NCBI GenBank assembly: GCA_040389165.1
Contig: JAZKAK010000021.1
Coordinates: 1 to 64,000 of the forward strand
Length of the DNA: 64,000 nucleotides
DNA from: CAIOTO01 sp040389165
GTDB lineage: Bacteria; Pseudomonadota; Alphaproteobacteria; Paracaedibacterales; CAIOTO01
Direction: 5' to 3'
Positions 1 through 8,555 of this stretch are shown piece by piece. A program made the position numbers and the translations under genes. Positions within the stretch are counted from its first letter, which is position 1, and each line of letters begins with the position of its first letter. The notes under the pieces are model-generated. The model searched no databases and had not been told where the DNA came from. It worked only from the letters and a program-made list of their open reading frames with translations.

Positions 1-65
1 AAATATAGAGTTGCTTTTCAATAAAATTAGGCTAATTTATTGCGTAAAATGGTATCATTACATTC

Positions 66-1364
66 ATGGGACTGCAAGGCTCTGGAAAATCAACACACGC
101 ACGCATGCTCCAGCATGCACTTGAAATGCTTGGATGCAAAACAACGTATATCAATCAAGATGAGCTTGGCACGAGAGAACGATTTGATGATGCATTAAGA
201 CAGGTCCGTGGGTTTGACGTTGTCTTAGTTGATCGTTTTAATGGTTTTAAAACCATGCGTGATGTTGCTTACAACGTGATACATACTTCATTAAGTGGAT
301 CTCAACGTTTTTTATATGAACAGTTTAGAAGCTTTGCTGATGACATTGTCATTTCAATCAATCACAACTCTAACAATAATAAATGTCGAACAGCAAACAT
401 TCAATCATGCATTGAACGGGCAACGCAACGCGCAGAAGCTGGTGGCGCTTACACGCTCGATCGCGCGGCATGTGCAGGCGTCATTACCGATATTGCATCA
501 AAATTCAGCACTCTCGCTCATGAATCCGCCGCATATGCGACGCAAATTGTCCTTGATAATTTTGACAGGGAAGTAACAACTAGAGAAATTTTAGCTCGAA
601 ATCTCACACAAATGTTGGTAGTTATCCAAAGCATCAAAGGCATCGAAACGCCCTTACGTGCTGAAGATATTAGAGATTCTGTCGAATTATCACTGTCTTA
701 TGGAACTAGAATATTACCACCGATGATTAGCTATATCAAACGTGTGACAAATCCACATCGGGAACATCGTTTGCAAACATTGTCAGCTTTCCCAGCATAC
801 AATGAAGATGATTCATTCAGTCTACTTTTGAAAAAACATATGATAAAATCAAGTAAGACAGCTCGTAGCGTGACATATCCTGTGCATATGCATGAATTTG
901 ATTGCACCAAGAGCCCCATTTGGCTTGAAAGCAACTGGATGGCTTTACAAGAATTTTCGCCATCAGTGCCCTTCAACGGAAGAATAACAGAAAGCCAACG
1001 TTTTACTACCAAGATCACACAACTAGAATGTTACCCTGATTTCATCAAGGCGTACACGACACTCCCAACTGAGATACACCGTTTTTGCGATGCAGAAAGA
1101 CCCTACCTGTTGATTTCATCACATAACTCAGCTCATGCGTTTGAATTAATCAGCAGAGAAAGTCCCACTAAAGTAGTTACTGCTACAGAAGAGCCTCTAC
1201 TGGAAAATTGCTCTCTTACAATGCAGTTAGTCGTAGATTTCTTTTCGTATGAAAAACCCGTGTACGGCCCTCCCCCCGCAGCAAAAGCTTCCGCTGGAGG
1301 AAACAAAGGAATGGGTACAAGCGGAGGAAATGGCGCAAAGTATTTCCCAAAGAAAAAATGGTAA
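66..1364 (+). CDS. P-loop polynucleotide-kinase-like protein, 5' end uncertain
   Basis: The protein opens with a Walker A motif (GxxGSGKST, residues 2-10). After it come an INQDELGTRERFDDAL stretch and a VVLVDRFN segment, which resemble the kinase domain of tRNA-ligase/polynucleotide-kinase (AAA_33-type) enzymes that phosphorylate nucleic-acid ends. The remaining 300 residues are not recognised, and the tail is Gly/Lys-rich. Starting at this ATG would remove the beta-strand that normally precedes a P-loop. The in-frame codons 48-65, just after a stop at 45-47, would encode that strand (NGIITF). An out-of-frame ATG at 49 would give MGIITFMGLQGSGK if one extra G were present, so a one-base deletion or sequencing error at the start is possible. 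No clear ribosome-binding site is visible. The gene converges on rsmD. The kinase call is family inference; substrate unknown. Confidence 0.6.
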   Translation: MGLQGSGKSTHARMLQHALEMLGCKTTYINQDELGTRERFDDALRQVRGFDVVLVDRFNGFKTMRDVAYNVIHTSLSGSQRFLYEQFRSFADDIVISINHNSNNNKCRTANIQSCIERATQRAEAGGAYTLDRAACAGVITDIASKFSTLAHESAAYATQIVLDNFDREVTTREILARNLTQMLVVIQSIKGIETPLRAEDIRDSVELSLSYGTRILPPMISYIKRVTNPHREHRLQTLSAFPAYNEDDSFSLLLKKHMIKSSKTARSVTYPVHMHEFDCTKSPIWLESNWMALQEFSPSVPFNGRITESQRFTTKITQLECYPDFIKAYTTLPTEIHRFCDAERPYLLISSHNSAHAFELISRESPTKVVTATEEPLLENCSLTMQLVVDFFSYEKPVYGPPPAAKASAGGNKGMGTSGGNGAKYFPKKKW

Positions 1365-1406
1365 TCAAACGATAAACGGACACAGAAAATAGCACCCATT
1401 CAACAT

Positions 1407-1435
1407 GATGTGCGCAGCCTGAATAGGCGCACATC
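1407..1435. terminator. Hairpin between convergent genes
   Basis: A perfect 9-bp stem (GATGTGCGC / GCGCACATC) lies between the convergent kinase-like gene and rsmD. No strong T-run follows on either strand, so it is only a candidate terminator. Confidence 0.4.
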
Positions 1436-1446
1436 GCTTACGTTCA

Positions 1447-2016
1447 TTACAAATGATTTTCAGGTATTCTAATCAACTCAAAAAAACTAAGTGCGCAATT
1501 TCCATAAATACGTGATTCCATACATTCTAATAATGGGATTTCAAACGGGATAGAATCTTTATGCGTTTCAATAACAAGTAACGTTGACGCATTTAGATAA
1601 CCCCGCTCTATAAGAATGGGGATAATGTTTTGCTCAAGCCCAACGCCATACGGAGGATCCAAAAAAACCAGACCAAAAGGAATTTCTGTTCGTGGAAGAA
1701 CTAAAACATCATTAAAAATTCTTACCGAATCTGAACATTTCAGTGCATCAATATTCTGCATTAAAATGCGCCGTGTTTCAGGATGTTTTTCAGCAAAGAC
1801 TATATATAAAGCTCCACGCGACAAGGCCTCTAATCCAATGGCACCAGATCCTGCAAAAGCATCTAAAACTCGGATTCCATCAAAAGATCCGATGCGACTT
1901 GCAATCATGCTAAACAAGGCCTCACGCACACGATCCGTTGTAGGACGTGTAACAGCGTGTGATGGCTGCATTAAATGCCGCCCTCTGTATTTTCCAGAAA
2001 TTATACGTATTGCCAT
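1447..2016 (-). CDS. rsmD: 16S rRNA (guanine-N2)-methyltransferase RsmD
   Basis: RsmD transfers a methyl group from S-adenosylmethionine to G966 of 16S rRNA during small-subunit assembly. The 189-residue length is normal for the family. The N-terminus (MAIRIISGKYRGRHL) is the typical RsmD start. The SAM-binding motif DAFAGSGAIG is at about residues 52-61, and the catalytic motif DPPY, shared by N2-guanine and N6-adenine methyltransferases, is at 120-123. It stands alone, convergent with the kinase-like gene upstream of it in the window. Identification is secure. Confidence 0.95.
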   Translation of the reverse strand: MAIRIISGKYRGRHLMQPSHAVTRPTTDRVREALFSMIASRIGSFDGIRVLDAFAGSGAIGLEALSRGALYIVFAEKHPETRRILMQNIDALKCSDSVRIFNDVLVLPRTEIPFGLVFLDPPYGVGLEQNIIPILIERGYLNASTLLVIETHKDSIPFEIPLLECMESRIYGNCALSFFELIRIPENHL

Positions 2017-2099
2017 TTTAGAATTATCACCGATTGCATTATGGTCAACCTAGCAGAGCTGCTGTAAACGTTTCAATTTATTTAAACGCCCGCTTAGAA

Positions 2100-2135
2100 C
2101 AAAAAAATAGGCCCCCCATATTACTATGGAGAGCC
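2100..2135 (-). terminator. Rho-independent terminator of rpsU
   Basis: On the minus strand a 10-bp stem (2110-2119 with 2126-2135, two G-T pairs) with a 6-nt loop is followed by a run of seven T's (A-run 2101-2107 on plus). It sits about 50 bp downstream of the rpsU stop codon. Confidence 0.75.
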
Positions 2136-2183
2136 CTGTTTAGAAGAGTAGACTCTTCCTAGTCGGTTTCCCGATACAAATGT

Positions 2184-2387
2184 TTAATAACCTTCACGGT
2201 CCATACGTTTGCGCATTAATTTGCGATAGCGACGTCCAGCCTCTGACTGTTCGCGCAAGCGCTTTTCAGATGGCTTTTCGAAGTGACGACGTAATTTCAT
2301 TTCACGATATACGCCTTCACGTTGCATCTTTTTCTTTAATGCACGCAGGGCTTGGTCAACGTTATTGTCACGAACTTGTACTTCCAC
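2184..2387 (-). CDS. rpsU: 30S ribosomal protein S21
   Basis: Small, very basic protein of 67 residues. Its N-terminus (MEVQVRDNNVDQALRALKK) and the block KLRRHFEKPSEKR are characteristic of bS21, which takes part in translation initiation on the small subunit. The start codon is GTG at 2387. A near-perfect Shine-Dalgarno AAAGGAGGT (complement of 2398-2406) lies about 10 nt upstream and fixes this start. A good intrinsic terminator follows. Confidence 0.96.
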   Translation of the reverse strand: MEVQVRDNNVDQALRALKKKMQREGVYREMKLRRHFEKPSEKRLREQSEAGRRYRKLMRKRMDREGY

Positions 2388-2524
2388 GGAAAATCGACCT
2401 CCTTTCTAATGTAAATTACAAATAACTTTAAAAGACATCATAGCAGATTTGATTGCCACAATTCAACGTATTTTTACAATTAATACCATTTTCCGGATTA
2501 AATTGATCTATTCAAAAGAGTTGC

Positions 2525-2598
2525 GTATTGCCCGGGCTTGACCCGGGCATCTAGATCACCGTGTTGATCCCCAGATCACGTCCGGGGACGGGCAATAC
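2525..2598. repeat. 74-bp palindromic repeat, copy 1
   Basis: The ends are inverted (GTATTGCCC / GGGCAATAC) and the interior holds further hairpins (GCCCGGG-CTTGA-CCCGGGC and GATCCCC...GGGGAC). The reverse complement of 24954-25027 has the same 74-bp length and matches at 64 of 74 positions by hand alignment. It is GC-rich against AT-rich flanks and sits in the rpsU-chpT gap. It behaves like a dispersed non-coding palindromic element. Confidence 0.85.
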
Positions 2599-2659
2599 AC
2601 TGGTGAGAATATATTTTAAAAATCAATTTATTCCGAGAAATGGTATGTTTTTTTACTAC

Positions 2660-3259
2660 CTAAGCTTTAGCTGCGTCCTCTATCGCCTCAAACACAATCT
2701 TCTGTCCCTTTGGAATTGCTATGTTTATCTTTAGCCCTATTGTGCTAGCAAGATTTGCCAAATAACTTGGTAAAATATTTCGCGCATGTACTTCTGTATT
2801 GTTTACGTTAGTCAATGCCTCTTGATATCCTGGACGAAGATGCAATGGTTCACCCTCGGCTGTTAAGCGCAACACATCAGCCTCAACTTCAACGGCAATT
2901 GCACCTCCGCGTATCAAACTTTCCATCAACACATAGGTTAAACCTAGCAATAATCGCGCACAAGTTCCATCAGGACATTCTGCAGGCAAAGCGAGACGAA
3001 TTTTCATTGAACGAGCCGAACGCAAAAGCAGATCATGCACATCTGCATACAAAGGGTAATCTTGGTTAATTGTCAGCAGAAGACGAAAAAACTGCAATTT
3101 CAACGTTGCCTTTTCAAGGCTTTCACGAAAAGTTGCCTCTATATGTGGGTCGACACATTTATCAAAAGCTAAATCCATAAGTAAACTCATCGCGCTGAGA
3201 GGCGTTGCCAAATCGTGGCAGATTTTAGCCGTCATTAAAGGCGTTTCGTTAGATATCAT
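2660..3259 (-). CDS. chpT: ChpT-like histidine phosphotransferase
   Basis: In alphaproteobacteria ChpT relays phosphate from the hybrid kinase CckA to the response regulators CtrA and CpdR, controlling cell-cycle progression and often motility. The 199-residue length fits. The phospho-accepting histidine lies in KICHDLATPLSAM (His15), which matches the DHp helix of ChpT. The C-terminal half (about 90-195) corresponds to the degenerate ATPase-like domain, without the N/G boxes of a true kinase. It is a single gene on the minus strand. CtrA and CckA are not in this window, but several TTAA-N7-TTAA sites are. Confidence 0.85.
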   Translation of the reverse strand: MISNETPLMTAKICHDLATPLSAMSLLMDLAFDKCVDPHIEATFRESLEKATLKLQFFRLLLTINQDYPLYADVHDLLLRSARSMKIRLALPAECPDGTCARLLLGLTYVLMESLIRGGAIAVEVEADVLRLTAEGEPLHLRPGYQEALTNVNNTEVHARNILPSYLANLASTIGLKINIAIPKGQKIVFEAIEDAAKA

Positions 3260-3456
3260 GGATTGACAATCAATTAGGAGAGACTTTAATTTAGTTTGCT
3301 ACAAATTTATCTAAAATTGCAAATATAAAATGAGGGCAGGTATAATCTGAAATTCAGCATCCTTAGGTCATGAATTAGAATTCGCTACGATCTCAAATGA
3401 CCTGGAATCCACACAGAATCAGTGACATTATTCCAAAATTCAGGCATCATGGAAGC

Positions 3457-4557
3457 ATGACATTTGATATTCTATTTCCCATTGCTGATCATGTGATGAA
3501 TCCCCTATCTATCCTTGTGATTGGGGTGCTGGGCGGGGTCATGGCAGGAATGCTTGGCATTGGCAGCAGCCTTATTGCAACACCATTACTCATAACCGTC
3601 GGCATCCCCCCCATGATCGCCATCGCATCCCAGTTACACTGCTCCATTGGCACTAACCTTATTGGTTTTATGGGTTATTGGCGACAACGTGATATCGATT
3701 TCGCACTCGCTTGGTATTTATTTATTGGCGGCATCATCGGCGCTTTTGGCGAGATTTTCCTCCTCGAAATGGTAGCTACAAACATTACAGCAGCTGAAAA
3801 GCTTACCATCACATATCTTCTTGTACTTGGCATCCTTGGCAGCATGATGTTCTATCAAAATATTATTCTACTCTTTCAACCTCAACAAAAAAAAAGCAAT
3901 CGTTCAATCATGATGCGCCACTGGATGATTTACTTTCCCCTTCATCGAATATTCACGCGCGCACGGATTGAGATGAGCGTCATTATTCCTATCAGTGTTG
4001 GCATGGCATCTGGCCTACTCACATCCACACTCGGCGGCAGCAACAGCCTCATAATCATGCCCATTGTTTATTACCTTATTGGAAGAACAAGCCACGTCAT
4101 TGCAGGCACAACTCTCCTTGCAACATTTGCAATCTCCATCGTTGCCATGATTGCACATAGCTTCAGCCAATCACCAAGCGACTGGCTACTCACAGCTATT
4201 TTACTTTTTGGTGGAGCTTTAGGTTCGCGTCTTGGTGTAAAATTTGGCTATCTCATGCCAAAAGCATATCTAGGTATTATTAGCGCTGTCGTTATTTTAT
4301 CAATTTGCATTAAGTTCGGTTCTGACTTCTATTATTTTGGCACAAAAAATCCCGTCGCAGCTAATAAAATTAATTTACCTGATGCCTTTGAAGCAGCACT
4401 TCTTACTACTCCTGATTGGGCATTATGGATGATTAAACTTGCTTATAAATATCCCTTTACATATGCAATGCTCGGCATTTCTGGTATGGTTTTGTTTTGT
4501 TTATGTATAGAGCGCTTTATTAGTCGTTATATCGTCATAAGAGAAAGATCTGATTAA
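3457..4557 (+). CDS. TauE/SafE family membrane permease
   Basis: Predicted sulfite/organic-anion exporter-type permease of the inner membrane. The sequence is strongly hydrophobic, with the family glycine-rich first repeat (VLGGVMAGMLGIGSSLIATPLL) and a second repeat (VGMASGLLTSTLGGSNSLIIMP), as in TauE/SafE duplicated domains. I chose the ATG at 3457 because MTFDILFPIADHV aligns with the usual N-terminus of alphaproteobacterial homologues. An upstream in-frame ATG at 3397 would add 20 residues and has no ribosome-binding site. About 50 bp separate it from potF, which may be co-transcribed. The substrate cannot be told from sequence. Confidence 0.85.
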   Translation: MTFDILFPIADHVMNPLSILVIGVLGGVMAGMLGIGSSLIATPLLITVGIPPMIAIASQLHCSIGTNLIGFMGYWRQRDIDFALAWYLFIGGIIGAFGEIFLLEMVATNITAAEKLTITYLLVLGILGSMMFYQNIILLFQPQQKKSNRSIMMRHWMIYFPLHRIFTRARIEMSVIIPISVGMASGLLTSTLGGSNSLIIMPIVYYLIGRTSHVIAGTTLLATFAISIVAMIAHSFSQSPSDWLLTAILLFGGALGSRLGVKFGYLMPKAYLGIISAVVILSICIKFGSDFYYFGTKNPVAANKINLPDAFEAALLTTPDWALWMIKLAYKYPFTYAMLGISGMVLFCLCIERFISRYIVIRERSD

Positions 4558-4610
4558 AACGTACGTTCAAACAAAAAATATAAGAACAACACAATGAGTT
4601 ATTTTAAATC

Positions 4611-5729
4611 ATGCGCCTAATTATTCGAATCATCATTGTGACCGCATTTTCCTTTTCGCTGTACTTCATTTTCTCAAAACAAAAGAAGCATGAAGATACT
4701 GTCGTAAACGTATACGACTGGTATGGCATGATCCCCGCAGAAATCTTGCAAGAATTTGAAAAAGAAACCGGCATTCGTGTCCGTTACGATGTTTATGATA
4801 ATAACGAGGTTTTAGAGGCCAAACTACTCGCTAGCAACTCAGGCTATGACGTTGTGTTTCCAAGCGCCACACCGTATGTATCACGTCAAATTAAAGTTGG
4901 CATTTACCAGCCTCTAAACAAAGCATTACTGCCGGAACTGAAAGGGTTAAACAAAGTCATTACAGCACATATGAACACCATCGATCCTGGCATGACTTAC
5001 GCTATTCCCTACTATTGGGGGACACTTGGCATTGCTTTTGACAAAGATAAAGTAAAGGAACGACTGCCTGACGTTGACCCTGAAAGTTATGAAATCCTTT
5101 TTAATCCAGAAAATTTAGAAAAACTTAAAAGCTGCGGTGTTAGTTTATTAGAAGAAGCCATCGATGTAATGCCACTTGTACTTAGCTATTTAGGACGGCC
5201 TGCTAATAGCGAAACAGCAGATGATTTAAAACTTACGTCTAATCATTTACATAAATTAAGACCATCAATCAAACGCTTTACCTCTGCACGTTTTATGAAC
5301 GATCTTGTTTTGGGGGATGTGTGTGTGGCTCAGGCTTGGTCAGGCGAGGCACAACAAGCAGAAGAAGAGGCAAAAGAACTTGGACGAAACATTGTCTATG
5401 TTATCCCCAAAGAAGGAACCACCTTATGGATCGATTGCATGGCAATTCCGGTTGGATCACCGCATCCCATTAATGCGCATAGATTCATCAATTTTTTGTT
5501 GCGTCCTGATATTAGCGCCAAAATCATCAATAAAACAAAACTACCAACCGTTATTGATGCAGCACTTCCTATGGTTAATGCGGAGATCAGAAATAATAAA
5601 GCGATTTATCCAAAACCAGACGTAATGAAAAAATTACGTTTAGATGCCCCGCAAACCAGTGATGAAAGTCTGAAGTTTGATCGCGAACGCACGAAAGCGT
5701 GGATTAATATACGTTTGAATCGTAAGTAA
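4611..5729 (+). CDS. potF: Polyamine ABC transporter substrate-binding protein
   Basis: Periplasmic binding protein of the PotD/PotF family, which captures putrescine or spermidine for the PotFGHI importer. It has an N-terminal signal/anchor (residues 1-22), then the family start VVNVYDWYGMIPAEILQEFE, the DVVFPSA segment, and AIPYYWGTLGIAFD. Length (372) is normal. It lies about 260 bp upstream of potG on the same strand. The permeases are elsewhere in the window (potI at 16.5-17.3 kb, potH at 29.8-30.8 kb). Confidence 0.92.
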   Translation: MRLIIRIIIVTAFSFSLYFIFSKQKKHEDTVVNVYDWYGMIPAEILQEFEKETGIRVRYDVYDNNEVLEAKLLASNSGYDVVFPSATPYVSRQIKVGIYQPLNKALLPELKGLNKVITAHMNTIDPGMTYAIPYYWGTLGIAFDKDKVKERLPDVDPESYEILFNPENLEKLKSCGVSLLEEAIDVMPLVLSYLGRPANSETADDLKLTSNHLHKLRPSIKRFTSARFMNDLVLGDVCVAQAWSGEAQQAEEEAKELGRNIVYVIPKEGTTLWIDCMAIPVGSPHPINAHRFINFLLRPDISAKIINKTKLPTVIDAALPMVNAEIRNNKAIYPKPDVMKKLRLDAPQTSDESLKFDRERTKAWINIRLNRK

Positions 5730-5904
5730 ATGCTGACGATTACTGGGACACAAAATGTTGTTTTTTAGCCAAAACCAAGAATTATAGAATTCAAATAAAA
5801 TGAGTAAACTCATACCACTATGATTTTCTGTATGATGTGAGCGCAAAGCTTTTATTCATCGCTATCTTTTCTCAACAAATATCACGAAGAAAGGATCATC
5901 TATT

Positions 5905-5932
5905 ATCTTTTCTTAAGGAAGAAAGAAAAGAT
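5905..5932 (+). other. Hairpin in potF-potG intergenic region
   Basis: A 10-bp perfect stem (ATCTTTTCTT / AAGAAAAGAT) with an 8-nt loop lies about 110 bp upstream of the potG start. No T-run follows, so it is not a classical terminator. It could attenuate or protect mRNA between potF and potG. Function is inferred only. Confidence 0.4.
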
Positions 5933-6041
5933 AAAGCCAGACACAAAAATGTGTTGCTCTGATTCTAAAAAAATGGTGAAGTGACTTTTGAATTCAAAAA
6001 TTTCAACACACCCAATATACTTGCCCAAGAACGAGACATCC

Positions 6042-7271
6042 ATGCAAAATCGCCTCACAAATGCTCAATTAGAACTCTGGCAAGATCCGACAGCAAAACC
6101 ATACATTCAGCTTGAAAATATTAGCAAAAGCTTTGGTGGCATACATGCTGTCAAAAATCTGAATTTGTCTATTTATCGCGGAGAGCTTTTCTCACTGCTA
6201 GGCGCTTCTGGTTGCGGAAAAACGACTCTTCTTCGTATATTGGCTGGGTTTGAACAACCCACCTCAGGCCGTATTCTTATTGATGGTATAGATATCACAC
6301 ACTGGCCAGCGTACAAACGCCCCGTGAATATGATGTTTCAATCGTATGCACTTTTCCCACACATGACTGTTTTTCAAAACATCGCTTTTGGTTTAAAACA
6401 AGAACAAATGGAATCATCTGAAATCATTCAACGTGTACATGATGTTTTGGATTTGGTGCAAATGGCATCTTTTGGTGATCGTAAACCTAATCAATTATCG
6501 GGCGGTCAGAAACAACGTGTGGCATTGGCGCGAAGCCTTGTGAAACAACCAAAGCTATTATTACTCGACGAACCTATGGCTGCACTTGATAAAAAACTAC
6601 GTGAACAAACGCAATTTGAACTTGTTAACATTCAAGAAAAAGTTGGCATTACCTTTGTGGTCGTAACGCATGACCAAGAAGAAGCCATGACTATGTCAAC
6701 ACGTATTGCCATTATGGAGGAAGGACGCATACGTCAAATAGGTGTGCCACACGATATATACGAATTCCCAAACTCACGCTATGTGGCGGAATTTATCGGA
6801 ACAATGAATGTATTTGATGGCGTTGTCGTTGCGGATGAGCCAGATCATGTCGTTATTGATGCACCGGGCGCTGGTGGACAGCTGTACATCACGCATACCG
6901 CAGCAATGCCCCTTGGCGCGCATGTTTCTGTTGCGATCCGTCCCGAAAAAATTATGATTTCATCAATACCACCCGAAGAATATCATAACGAGATTGTTCA
7001 AGATGAAAATAGCACCACCGAAATCAGAACAGAAATTATTGAAAAATCAGACGCTATTGAATCATCTTCCAAACGTAACTGTGCAAAGGGAATCGTGCGT
7101 GAAATTGGTTATTTAGGCGACATGTCTATTTATCATATTGAACTTGAATCTGGAAAACGCGTGCAGGCAGCGATGACGAATCTTTTACGCCTTACTGATC
7201 GTGATGTGAAATGGGATGACGAAGTTTATCTATACTGGCGTGCCGAAAATGGAATCGTATTAACAGGTTAA
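6042..7271 (+). CDS. potG: Polyamine ABC transporter ATP-binding protein
   Basis: Cytoplasmic ATPase that energises polyamine import. It carries Walker A GASGCGKTT, the signature LSGGQKQRVALARSL, Walker B LLLLDEP with the D-loop, and the H-loop VVVTHDQEEAM. A C-terminal TOBE-type domain (from about residue 260) contains an acidic Glu/Asp/Ser-rich insertion. The ATG at 6042 leaves about 23 residues before the first beta-strand, as in PotG. A TTG at 5988 is an alternative start. Located after potF; the permeases potH and potI are unlinked. Confidence 0.93.
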   Translation: MQNRLTNAQLELWQDPTAKPYIQLENISKSFGGIHAVKNLNLSIYRGELFSLLGASGCGKTTLLRILAGFEQPTSGRILIDGIDITHWPAYKRPVNMMFQSYALFPHMTVFQNIAFGLKQEQMESSEIIQRVHDVLDLVQMASFGDRKPNQLSGGQKQRVALARSLVKQPKLLLLDEPMAALDKKLREQTQFELVNIQEKVGITFVVVTHDQEEAMTMSTRIAIMEEGRIRQIGVPHDIYEFPNSRYVAEFIGTMNVFDGVVVADEPDHVVIDAPGAGGQLYITHTAAMPLGAHVSVAIRPEKIMISSIPPEEYHNEIVQDENSTTEIRTEIIEKSDAIESSSKRNCAKGIVREIGYLGDMSIYHIELESGKRVQAAMTNLLRLTDRDVKWDDEVYLYWRAENGIVLTG

Positions 7272-7385
7272 AAATAGTAGACAGGGAGTGTTCCTCAAAC
7301 TGTATTGCACATTTTTTTGTGATTCAAAATGGCACAGAAAAGCAATTTGAACAACGAATAAGATTGGATCAATAATAAAAGCCTA

Positions 7386-8207
7386 TTATTCCAGCTCCCC
7401 CAACTCAATCACACCTTCAAACATAATGGATGCCCTGCCCCGTTGAATCAGGCAGTCATCTTTAATTTCAATCGACAACGATCCACCCGCTTGAACAACA
7501 GTAATAGGCTTATCACCGTTAACTAATCCGCGAACCACGGATGCAACAGCCGATCCAACTGCTCCCGTACCGCATGCTGGAGTCAATCCAACGCCACGCT
7601 CCCACACAGTAAGATGAATCGTGCTCTCATGCACGTGCGTCACAAAATTAACATTAATACCTGCTGGGAATACAGGCAGTTTTTCAATGGCCGCCCCCCA
7701 AGGCTCAGCACATGTATCGTTTTCAACAAACAGAACAACATGCGGATTACCCGCAACAACGACCACTGGTGAAGGTTTTGAATAAATTTGATACGCACCA
7801 AGATCAATCATTTCATCAACAACTGGGATAGGCAGAATCATTTCAATCAGTCCAACATCAGCATCGATTAAATTCGTTGTGACAAAACCACCTATCGACT
7901 GAAAGGTAATCGTTCCTACTCCATTTCGTTGCATCCACCACAGCCCAATGGCACGTGATCCATTCCCACAACTTTCCGCCTCAGATCCATCTTCATTGAA
8001 AAAACGAATAAACATGGCACACGTATGATCTCTAGGCGTATCAACAAAAATAACTTGATCGCAGCCAATGCCAAGGCGTCTATTCGCCACAAAGCGTGCA
8101 ATATCAGCCAAGTTTGACGTCGTCAAACCATCCACACCCTTTTGTTGCAATGAAATAATGACAAAATCATTACCTAACGCTTGGGCTTTTGTAAAGATTG
8201 CTTTCAT
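7386..8207 (-). CDS. dapF: Diaminopimelate epimerase
   Basis: Converts LL- to meso-diaminopimelate for lysine and peptidoglycan synthesis. Both catalytic cysteines are present in their family contexts: ESCGNGSRA (Cys80 with this start) and TPACGTGAVG (Cys212). Length is 273 residues. The ATG at 8207 is preferred over an in-frame GTG at 8219 because GGTGGGA lies about 7 nt upstream of it. It is convergent with potG. Presence of dapF argues that the organism makes its own cell wall. Confidence 0.95.
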   Translation of the reverse strand: MKAIFTKAQALGNDFVIISLQQKGVDGLTTSNLADIARFVANRRLGIGCDQVIFVDTPRDHTCAMFIRFFNEDGSEAESCGNGSRAIGLWWMQRNGVGTITFQSIGGFVTTNLIDADVGLIEMILPIPVVDEMIDLGAYQIYSKPSPVVVVAGNPHVVLFVENDTCAEPWGAAIEKLPVFPAGINVNFVTHVHESTIHLTVWERGVGLTPACGTGAVGSAVASVVRGLVNGDKPITVVQAGGSLSIEIKDDCLIQRGRASIMFEGVIELGELE

Positions 8208-8297
8208 ATCGATTCCCACCGGTTTTTATTATTATGGCTTAATTTCTCTCGTCAAAATAATTTTAGCATCATCTCTCGATGCAAGCGTAAGAAACAC

Positions 8298-8555
8298 TTA
8301 ATTCATAATCAAATTAACAAAAAACAGATACGAGTCTGGTGCACATTCTCCATTAATTAACCAGGCTGTCAAAACAGGCTCAGGCTCGGCCAAGAATTGC
8401 TCAAACAGCTGCCAATCTTCAATGCGCGCATCTCTTCCTTCTGCCATAAACTTACGTAGAATCACATCCAATTCACACGTGCCGCGGTACCTACATTGAT
8501 ACCGCAGCTTGCGCTTGAGTAATTCTTCTTTATCGTAATGTTCGCAATCAATCAT
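8298..8555 (-). CDS. sdhE: FAD assembly factor SdhE-like
   Basis: SdhE/Sdh5 helps attach FAD covalently to the flavoprotein subunit of succinate dehydrogenase. The 85-residue protein has the family pattern of an N-terminal LKRKLRYQCRYRGTCELD block (usually RGxxExD) and a downstream DWQLFEQFLAEPE segment. The start ATG overlaps the stop of the upstream MFS gene by 4 bp (ATGA), so the two are translationally coupled. Confidence 0.85.
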   Translation of the reverse strand: MIDCEHYDKEELLKRKLRYQCRYRGTCELDVILRKFMAEGRDARIEDWQLFEQFLAEPEPVLTAWLINGECAPDSYLFFVNLIMN

